From assembly GCF_041734735.1 (NCBI RefSeq), contig NC_134887.1:30134778-30198777 (forward strand): DNA of 64,000 nt. Reading direction: 5' to 3'. The notes under the pieces were generated by a model that had not been told where the DNA came from, searched no databases, and saw nothing but the letters and a program-made list of their open reading frames with translations. Below, piece by piece: positions 57,488 through 64,000 of this stretch. This DNA is from Babylonia areolata (taxonomy: Eukaryota > Mollusca > Gastropoda > Neogastropoda > Buccinidae). Made by a program: the position numbers and the translations under genes. How positions within the stretch are numbered: position 1 is the stretch's first letter; every line of letters begins with the position of its first letter.

Positions 57488-57928
57488 TTTTAGTGACGAC
57501 ATGAAAGCGTGTTTTATATTCACACCTGGCTTCTTTCTGTCAAAATCATAGCTGTATGGCTTTATGTATTGTGAACCCGTTTCCAGACATGACTTTATTT
57601 GATCTTGTGTGAGAACTGTTTGTGTCATGTCTTGTGCTGGGCAGAGTCAGAAAACATGTTCTTGTGTTTTCTGATTGTTTTTATTTTTCCTTCATTTTTA
57701 TTTTTAAACTCATTACTTAATACAGAATGTCATAGCTCAGTAGACACCGCTGTTTGTATCCATAGTTCAGAAGCCAGAAATGAAGTAGTGTGAAGATTTT
57801 CACCTTGCTGTTTGTTATTTCAACACCTTTTTTTCTAACCCGGCCCTCAATTTCAGGTGTTGGGCGTCTGGGTGACGATCCGTTACCGAAACCAGAAAGA
57901 TCCCAGCATTAAAGCGTCCTTTCTTTAA
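43628..57928 (+). CDS. TSPAN13/31-like: Tetraspanin of the TSPAN13/31 type, five coding exons, 228 residues
   Basis: Exons: 43,628-43,690 ([21 protein letters not shown]), 44,735-44,902 (TM1 end, TM2, ending KHHQVLLFF), 51,621-51,836 ([20 protein letters not shown] and the first half of the large loop), 53,147-53,314 (second half of the loop to [11 protein letters not shown]) and 57,857-57,928 ([23 protein letters not shown] and stop). Lengths 63, 168, 216, 168 and 72 nt are all multiples of three, so every intron is phase 0. The N-terminal MVCGGF.CSKNAL, the [13 protein letters not shown] block, the loop CCG (residues 129-131) and the C-terminal RNQKDP are diagnostic of TSPAN13/31. The large loop carries paired Cys and possible N-glycosylation sites (N140, N167). 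It is a four-pass membrane organiser protein. It is slightly longer than the vertebrate proteins (about 204-210). Intron 2 (6.7 kb) and intron 4 (4.5 kb) are filled with minisatellites. Confidence 0.95.
43691..44734 (+). other. Tetraspanin intron 1
   Basis: GTAAGT donor and TTTGTTTCAG acceptor. AT-rich with a local duplication: the block TGTTTCATCACTTTCA.AGTC, then CATTCATGA, occurs twice near 44,205 and 44,260. No element is identified. Confidence 0.7.
44912..45010 (-). mobile_element. Retroposon 3' end, relative of the 14.4-kb copies
   Basis: AATCAGAATAACTGTATTAT then CATAGCAAGAGAAATT parallels the 14,401-14,450 end (ATAAGAATAACTTTATTATC, TCCAATTAGAGAAATT). It starts only about 10 bp after the exon 2 donor of the tetraspanin gene. 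Confidence 0.5.
45011..46424. other. Tetraspanin intron 2, first part
   Basis: AT-rich with a CA-rich stretch at 45,350-45,480 and A- or T-rich runs. Nothing else is recognised. Confidence 0.4.
46425..46660. repeat. Short lead-in repeat, three copies
   Basis: Three copies of AGAAGTCAAGGGGTTAAAGC followed by (AAAAC)n and an AGGAGGA(C/G)ATTTCAGC block start near 46,422, 46,533 and 46,626. The AAAAC-rich part connects to the main array that follows. Confidence 0.8.
46670..49310. repeat. 53/57/62-bp minisatellite, about 46 copies
   Basis: The core is GGAGGACAGGGCACAAAGAG plus GTAGGGAGCACACTTGGGAA, then C(AAAAC)2-3AA with or without GTAA. The number of AAAAC pentamers and the presence of GTAA give unit lengths of about 52, 53, 57 and 62 bp, mixed irregularly. 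Common point variants are CACAAAG/CACAGAG and AGCACAC/AGCGCAC. It fills the middle of tetraspanin intron 2. Minus-strand frames of up to 933 codons run through it only because no unit frame contains a stop. Confidence 0.97.
49315..49801. other. Tetraspanin intron 2 between arrays
   Basis: Mixed sequence with a poly(T) run at 49,423-49,438. No exon is recognised. Confidence 0.4.
49802..51553 (+). repeat. SINE expanded internally into a 44-bp minisatellite
   Basis: 49,801-49,842 (CACAACAGCCGTGTAGTTCA, GGCATTGGATTTCAATCTGA) aligns with the SINE head at 35,917 (CGTAATAGCCGAGTGATTAA, AGCGTTGGACTTTCAATCTG). The array unit GGCTGTCTGCATGGTGGGGG then TAAAAATAGTCATACACATA equals the SINE body GGCTGTCTACATGGCGGGAT then AAAAACGGTTGTACACGTAA. 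After about 36 units, 51,470-51,553 reads CATACACATAAAAGTCCTCT and CAGCCCACGAAAGAAGAAGG, matching the SINE 3' end including GCAGCCCACGAATGCAGAAG. The repeat ends about 67 bp before tetraspanin exon 3. Confidence 0.92.
51837..52205. other. Tetraspanin intron 3, first part
   Basis: A G-rich run (51,882-51,913) and a C-rich run (51,951-51,985) lie just after the GTGAGC donor. Together they could pair as a GC-rich stem. No exon follows before the repeat block. Confidence 0.5.
52110..52740. repeat. Degenerate tandem repeat of about 85-90 bp, split by an interspersed repeat
   Basis: Copies with the order GTAATTG(A)TAT, CATGT..TGA, GAT(C)A.TGTT.ATAA(T/G)GG and TTTTGT.CTGAA(C/T)GTAA start near 52,130, 52,330, 52,400, 52,480, 52,560 and 52,640. 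The interspersed repeat at 52,208-52,325 interrupts the series. Confidence 0.65.
52208..52325 (-). repeat. Interspersed repeat, second copy (in intron 3 of the tetraspanin)
   Basis: GTGACCGAACTAGTGCAGAC, TCCAGCAGGGGTCTGACATT, CCTGTCCTGTGCAAACTACT is the reverse complement of 39,020-39,150. It sits inside a tandem array, so it is a later insertion. Confidence 0.8.
53315..55655. other. Tetraspanin intron 4, first part
   Basis: A (GT)n tract at 53,357-53,440 follows the donor. A G-rich run lies at 53,859-53,901 with strong G-quadruplex potential. The rest is AT-rich with no recognised exon or element. Confidence 0.5.
55660..57180. repeat. 48-bp minisatellite with a 482-bp higher-order block
   Basis: The unit ATGTATTGTCATTGTTGTCC, ATTATGTTTTGTGAACATGG, CTTGTAAC (48 bp) repeats about 31 times. 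Variant units recur at a spacing of 482 bp: the GCTTTTAACATG variant at about 55,998 and 56,480, and the TTATTGTCTATTGTGTTTTG variant at 56,112 and 56,594. So ten units were duplicated as a block. It lies in tetraspanin intron 4. Confidence 0.95.
57282..57484. repeat. (TA)n and (TATG/GATA)n microsatellites
   Basis: TA at 57,280-57,342 and 57,444-57,484, with TATG and GATA tetranucleotide runs between. It lies in tetraspanin intron 4, about 370 bp before the last exon. Confidence 0.95.
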
Positions 57929-58410
57929 CTGGCTATATGTCTCTGGCCATCTGTGGCCGTGATGGTGGCCAAGAGGTAGCTCAGTCTCTCTTCCTTTGCT
58001 CCCACTCTGTATGCTGGGTCGGTGGCACTCAGTGGGGGATGGGTGTGTGTGTGTGAATGAGCGTGTTGTACCGTACCTTCCTGTGTTGCTGATTATCAGC
58101 TTCAGTGTTTTGTTGGATGCAGAGTTTTTGTGGGGTTTGGGTTCAGTTCTTCAGTCCACGTTACTTCCATTCCCCTCTCCCCAACAGACTTGCATGTTGC
58201 ACTTTTGCCTTGCTTTCATATTGCAGGAAACAGAACTCATCGTTTTGAATAATGGCTGTGATTATTTATATATATATATATATTTTTTTTTTTGTTTGTT
58301 TGTTGTTGTTGTCATTCTCTCACATGAGGACATAAGTATTGGCAGTGTAATGCTCATGCACACAAATTCACATGCATGCGGACACACATAATTTTCTGTC
58401 TTGTGTCAGA

Positions 58411-58446
<36 letters not shown>

Positions 58447-59350
58447 AGACAGAGACAAATTGATACACACACACACTCACATACACACATGCAACATATA
58501 CACACATGTGTGCATGTACACACACACACATCACTAATGTTTGCACAATATTCACTCACACTCACAGTGAGTCGCACAGAAGCGCGCTTACTCACATACC
58601 GTGTGTAAATATGAATATTTGCATTCTTTCTGTCCACAATAAAACGCCTGGACAGAAAAATTAAGGAGTTATTGACAGAAACATGTTCAAATCTTATTCC
58701 AACACTTTCTTTTCTTGTGTAAACGTTGTTGTTTTTTCACTGTACATATTTATATGAAAGGCTGTCCACAAGAATGTTTGAATGCACCGCAAAGCATGTA
58801 ACCTTTTTTTGTTATTGTTGAAAAAGCTTGCTGTTTCATATTGCTGCAGTGTTACTGCCATTTTCTTTGTGATCCTATTCTTTTTCTTTCTGTTCTTTTC
58901 ATTCTTTTATTGTTGGTAATATATATGCGTTTGTTATGATTATTGGGAAAAATAGCCACTTTAATTGCAGATCATGCAGAAATAAGATGTGAGAAATTGT
59001 TTTGATTTTTTGTTTTCTTTTATAAACACAGCCTAATGTTATGACTAATGTAATGTGCGTACAAAATGTATAAAAGTCACTATTTTTATGTAAGATTGTA
59101 GTCGTGATGACTTAGCTTTGTTGAAAGAAGGAAATTAATTTTTCCATGTGTGCTGAGTGAAGGGAAGTAATTTTAAGCTAGGTGGTGCTTGTTTTTTTTG
59201 TTTTACTGTGTTTGGCCTGAATGCCTCAGCAACACAGCAGTGCTGTTTTAAAGAGCACTAATATTGTTCCATTTAAGTGAGTTTGAAAAAACAACAAAAA
59301 AAAACACACAACAGGATGCTGTGGTGTTCCATTATTAAGTAACATTTATT
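57929..59350. other. 3' region of the tetraspanin gene; no further gene seen
   Basis: Presumed 3' UTR and flank. The first clear AATAAA is at 58,638-58,643. It contains a poly(A) run at 58,414-58,443 followed by CA repeats to about 58,530, which could be a retroposon tail. No reading frame of interest was found. Confidence 0.4.
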
Positions 59351-59355
59351 GTTAA

Positions 59356-60438
59356 GTAACCCCTAGGCTGCCTATATGATGAGATAAGTCGTCAGCGCCA
59401 GGATGTACGCTTTGCTGCCACAATGACGAGATAACTCATCATCAAAATATTCTGACTTTTCCCTGGTTTGCATTGAGTTCATTGACAAAAATACTGGTAG
59501 CTTTAGCTTGGGAAATCTTTTTCGATTCTATTCACAGCTAGAAACCCCATCTACGTCATGAGGCAGTCCATTATTTGAACGTTTTGGTTGGATTACTGCT
59601 GCATTGTTTGCCTGGTTCCTCTCCTGGCTCGCTCAACAAAATGTCAAACCTCATGCTCAAGACATGCGATCGTGGTTCCATGAAATCAGCCAAGATTGCT
59701 TTCTTCAGCTGATGCTCAGAAAGAATTTTAGTGTAAATTCAAAGAAGACAGTGATGAACTTCTATTGGACGATTTGATAGAAAATCGAGGGAGCAATGAA
59801 GAGACTGGCCATGATACGACTATCAGTGAGTGATGCCGACTTTACAGTTGTAGCAGCCGACAGAATGTGACCGAATCTTTAGCAGGACACAGTGTGAGTG
59901 ATTTTCTTGGCACTCAGCCAACGCAATCTGATGAGAACTGGATGAAATGACCGTGTGTGAGAGGGGTGAAGGGGGGTGGGGGTGGAGACCGAGGGGGTGT
60001 GGCCCCACATCCATATTACCACTTAGAGAAGTCACAATGCATTGTGCATCTGTCTCTTTTTCTTTTTTTTTATTGTGGTTGTTCTGGTATAATTTGTGTG
60101 TGCAGGTATTATCCATTTGTCCAGAAAATATATTTAGTGCAAATTACCTGACTAATGTTTGTATTGAACGAGTTGAAAATGTAACAAAAAACAAAACACT
60201 GACTTCAAAACAACAGCACGTCACTGAAAATATATAAAATGGGAAAACATCATGTGTTTTGTATTCTTTATTCATTTATCTTTCAGAAAATATATACTTT
60301 GATGGGTCTTTCTCCAATAACAAAGAGCACAGAATTTTTTTGAAAACATACACCTGTTTTTGTTGTTGTTTTTTTTGGAAAAAACCCTGGCAAATAGACT
60401 TAACTTCAATCTTATTTTCCTGGCAGCGAAAGGGTTAA
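59356..60438. mobile_element. Degraded piggyBac-like element
   Basis: The left end TAACCCCTAGGCTGCC (59,357) and the reverse complement of the right end, TTAACCCTTTCGCTGCC (60,422-60,438), form an imperfect terminal repeat with a TTAA or decayed TTAA at each side. The start is followed by GATGAGATAAGTCGTCA and GACGAGATAACTCATCA repeats. The interior has short acidic coding-like remnants (DELLLDDLIENRG near 59,755) but no intact transposase. Confidence 0.5.
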
Positions 60439-60675
60439 TTTTTCGGTGTGATAGTTTTTTCATTATGTCAAAAGATGTTTATGCTCGATATCTTCTTTTT
60501 TCTTTCCGTAATTAAGATAAATGTTGGACAAAAAATTATTAATGTTTGGTGATGGGTCTGTTTTCCTGATTTCCAGTCCATGCCCTATTGTACTGCAATG
60601 ACTGTATTTCCTTGGCACTTTTTTCCTTCTTCTTCAGTCCATTATTTTACCCCTGCTCGTCCACATTTCCTGTCA

Positions 60676-60980
60676 GTGTACATGTGTGATGCGAAGTGCA
60701 ACAGTCAGCGTACTTGTGTGGTGTTAAGTGCAACAGTCAGTGTACTTGTGTGGTGCTAAGTGCAACAATCAGTGTACTTGTGTGGTGCTAAGTGCAACAA
60801 TCAGTGTACTTATGTGATGTGAAGTGCAACAGTTAGTGTACTTGTGTGGTGTTAAGTGCAACAGTCAGTGTACTTGTGTGGTGTTAAGTGCTGTAGTCAA
60901 AGTACTTGTGTGGTGCGAAATGCAACAACGCACTTGTGTGGTGCTAAGTGCAACAGTCAGTGTACTTGTGTGGTGCTAAG
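60676..60980. repeat. 32-bp tandem repeat, about nine copies
   Basis: The unit GTGTGGTGCTAAGTGCAACA, GTCAGTGTACTT repeats with GTT/GCT/GCG variants and merges directly into the 49-bp array that follows. Confidence 0.85.
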
Positions 60981-63305
60981 ATTCTTGCAATTGTTGGACA
61001 TACGTAGTGAATGTCTGTGACGGTGTGAAACTGTAGCAATAGTTGGACATATGTAGTGAATGTCTGTGACTGTGTATGACAGTGTGAGACTGTAGCAATG
61101 CTTGGACGTGTGTAGTGAATGTCTGTGACAGTGTGAGACAGTAGCAGTGGTTGGACATACGTAGTGAATGTCTGTGACAGTGTGAGACTACAGCAATGGT
61201 TGGGCATGTGTAGTGAATGTATGTGACAATGTGAGACTGTAGCAATGGTTGGACATGTGCAGTGAATGTCTGTGACAGTGTGAGACTGTAGCAATGGTTG
61301 GACATGTGTAGTGATTGTGACAGTGCAAAACTGTAGCAATGGTTGGACATGTGTAGTGAATGTCTTTGATGGTGTCAGACTTGTAGCAATGGTTGGACAT
61401 GTGTAGCGAATGTATGTGACAGTGTGAGACTGTAGCAATGGTTAGACATTTGTAGTGAATGGCTGTGACTGTGTGAGACTGTAGCAATGGCTGGACATGT
61501 GTAGTGAATGTCTGTGACTGTGTGAGACTGTAGAAGTGGTTGGACATGTGTAGCGAATGTATGTGATGGTGTCAGAATGTAGCAATGATTGAACATGTGT
61601 AGTGAATGTCTGTGACTGTGTGAGACTGTAGCAATGGTTGGACATGTGTAGTGAATGTCTGTGACAGTGCGAGACTGTAGAAGTGGTTGGACATGTGTAG
61701 TGAATGTCTGTGATGGTGTCAGAATGTAGCAATGGTTGAACATGTGTAGTGAATGTCTGTGACTGTTTGAGACTGTAGCAATGGTTGGACATGTGTAGTG
61801 AATGTCTGTGAGGGTGTGAGACTGTAGCAATGGTTGGACATGTGTAGTGAATGTTTGTGATTGTGTCAGACTGTAGCAATGGTTGGACATGTGTAGTGAA
61901 TGTCTGTGACAGTGTAGGACTGTAGCAATGGTTGGACATGTGTAGTGAATATCTGTGACAGTGTAGGACTGTAGCAATGGTTGGACATGTGTAGTGAATG
62001 TCTGTGACAGTGTGAGACTGTAGCAATGGTTGGACATGTGTAGTGATTGTGACAGTGCGAAACTGTAGCAATGGTTGGACATGTGTAGTGAATGTCTGTG
62101 ATGGTGTCAGACTTGTAGCAATGGTTGGACATGTGTAGCGAATGTATGTGACAGTGTGAGACTGTAGCAATGGTTAGACATGTGTAGTGAATGTCTGTGA
62201 CTGTGTGAGACTGTAGCAATGGCTGAACATGTGTAGTGAATGTCTGTGACTGTGTGAGACTGTAGCAATGGTTAGACATGTGTAGCGAATGTATGTGACA
62301 GTGTCAGACCGTAGCAATGGTTGAACATGTGTAGTGAATGCCTGTGACTGTGTGAGACTGTAGCAATGGCTGGACATGTGTAGTGAATGTCTGTGACTGT
62401 GTGAGACTGTAGCAATGGTTGGACATGTGTAGTGAATGTCTGTGATGGTGTCGGACTGTAGCAATGGTTGGACATGTGTAGTGAATGTCTGTGACAGTGT
62501 AGGACTGTAGCAATGGTTGGACATGTGTAGTGAATGTCTGTGACAGTGTAGGACTGTAGCAATGGTTGGACATGTGTAGTGAATGTCTGTGACAGTGTGA
62601 GACTGTAGCAATGGTTGGACATGTGTAGTGAATGTCTGTGACAGTGTGAGACTGTAGCAATGGTTGGACATGTGTAGTGAATGTCTGTGACAGTGTAGGA
62701 CTGTAGCAATCGTTGGACATGTGTAGTGAATGTCTGTGATGGTGTCAGACTGTAGCAATGGTTGGACATGTGTAGTGAATGTCTGTGACAGTGCGAGACT
62801 GTAGCAATGGTTGGACATGTGTAGTGAATGTGATGGTGTCAGACTGTAGCAATGGTTGGACATGTGCAGTGAATGTGTGCGACTGTGACAGTGTGAGACT
62901 GTAAGCAATGGTTGGACGTGTGTAGTGAATGTCTGTGACAGTGTGAGACTGTAGCAATGGTTGGACATATGTAGTGAATGTCTGTGATGGTGTCAGACTG
63001 TAGCAATGGTTGGACATGTGTAGTGAATGTCTGTGACAGTGTGAGACTGTAGCAATGGTTGGACATGTGTAGTGAATGTCTGTGACAGTGTGAGACTGTA
63101 GCAATGGTTGGACATGTGTAGTGAATGTCTGTGATGGTGTCAGACATGTAGCAATGGTTGGACATGTGTAGCGAATGTATGTGACAGTGTGAGACTGTAG
63201 CAATGGTTAGACATGTGTTTTGAATGTCTGTGACTGTGTGAGACTTTAGCAATGGCTGAACATGTGTAGTGAATGTCTGTGACAGTGTGAGACTTTAGCA
63301 CTGGA
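60981..63305. repeat. 49-bp minisatellite, about 47 copies
   Basis: The unit GTGAATGTCTGTGACAGTGT, GAGACTGTAGCAATGGTTGG, ACATGTGTA repeats with variants ACAGTGTGAG/ATGGTGTCAG/CTGTGTGAG and short deletion units. The same run of variants (AGCGAATGTATGTGACAGTG after TCAGACTTGTAGC) appears near 61,375-61,430 and 62,105-62,160, about 732 bp apart, and again near 63,140, so blocks of about 15 units have been duplicated. Confidence 0.95.
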
Positions 63306-64000
63306 TAATACGGGTAATACATGTCGTTGATAACAAATATGTAACTGTAGTTCAGAATAATTGTCATCAGCATTGTCATTGTCATCAAAGCATTTGTTTG
63401 GGTTTTTTTTTTTTTGTTCGTTTGTTTATGATTTCATTGTTGCATAACTACATTGTTGTTGATGTTGCTGACAGCAAAGTTCACATGTATGGCAAACTGT
63501 TTGTTTCAGATCGTTGTTGGTGTTGCTAATAACATCACCCAACTGGCATGCTTGTTCCTCTATTGAATCCTTGTTGTTCTTGCTGTAGCAGTAGTATACG
63601 CACATGTGGCGTGCTTGTGCCTGTGTCTTCCCATGGGAATGTCCAGGGTGTCGTCAGAGTAAATAGTATCCCTACCTTCTGGAAATTTTGTGCTGGAAAT
63701 TTTCTCTTTTCTATCGCAGTCTTTTGTTTCTGACTTTTCCCTTTTCTTTCTTTCTTTTTTATTTTATTTTTTTATTTTTTTATTTTCTGCCTTGCTGGTC
63801 CTCTCACTATTTTTTTGTTTTTGTTTGTTTGTTTGTTTTTCCCAGAAAGCTAAGGATTTTATTTATTTATTTAAAAAAATTTTTTGTATCTTGTCTTTTT
63901 CTGGACCTGATGATTCAGCACCCTCACTATGTTGTTTTCTGTTTTGCGCCTTGCAATTGTGAGGTGCCTGTTGGTGATGTTTTGTTTTTGTGTGCCTGTT
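63306..64000. other. No gene seen
   Basis: T-rich unique DNA with poly(T) at 63,402-63,416 and TTTTA-rich stretches after 63,740. No exon or repeat family is recognised to the window end. Confidence 0.35.

Noticed and set aside
60944-63252. Many minus-strand frames of 120-260 codons
   Set aside because: They come from the 49-bp minisatellite and share unit-repeat peptides in several frames.

Overview
This is a eukaryotic, almost certainly molluscan (probably gastropod) nuclear window. The evidence is two GRL101-type LDLa/LRR G-protein-coupled receptor genes (a family first known from the snail Lymnaea), multi-exon genes with GT-AG introns, several tRNA-derived SINE families, RTE-like LINE remnants, and abundant (CA)n, (GA)n and (TA)n microsatellites. 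No prokaryotic gene organisation is present. The species assignment is inference.

Four host loci are supported. (1) A 969-residue LDLa-LRR-7TM receptor lies at 3,344-6,253 on the minus strand; a splice acceptor just before its first Met suggests a missing 5' exon. (2) A 1,287-residue single-exon paralogue lies at 22,715-26,578 on the plus strand, with a signal peptide, a CUB-like region, a C-type lectin domain, LDLa modules, LRRs and 7TM. A pseudogene fragment of the same family lies between them at about 19,680-19,868. (3) A four-exon gene for a 97-residue NCBP2AS2-like protein spans 34,165-39,351 on the plus strand, assembled here from exons of 23, 34, 73 and 164 coding nt. (4) A five-exon tetraspanin of the TSPAN13/31 type (228 residues) spans 43,628-57,928 on the plus strand. 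All its introns are phase 0.

Layout: 0-3 kb holds a 50-bp tandem repeat, a Ty3/Gypsy fossil fragment, a LINE RT fragment and purine-rich DNA. 3-7 kb holds receptor A and a SINE. 7-18 kb is a transposon graveyard: a Tc1/mariner element with an internal inversion, SINEs, LINE fragments, a 43-bp array, a long RTE-like LINE on the minus strand and a broken Ty3/Gypsy gag-pol fossil. 18-22.7 kb holds a large tRNA-headed repeat, the pseudogene fragment and a SINE. 22.7-26.6 kb is receptor B. 26.6-34 kb holds a long LINE, a 27-bp minisatellite, a LINE with a nested SINE and another LINE tail. 34-39.4 kb is the NCBP2AS2-like gene. 43.6-58 kb is the tetraspanin gene. 58-64 kb is repeats only.

The most striking signal is large minisatellites inside genes, two with traceable origins. 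The 37.68-38.69 kb array (77-bp unit) is made from the 3' part of exon 3 of the NCBP2AS2-like gene plus its 5' splice site, so the intron carries about a dozen decoy donor sites. The 49.85-51.47 kb array in tetraspanin intron 2 is an internal expansion of a SINE whose tRNA-like head and 3' end are still visible on either side. It ends about 70 bp before exon 3. Other arrays show higher-order structure: a 482-bp block at 55.7-56.6 kb and a shift of about 732 bp at 61-62.2 kb.
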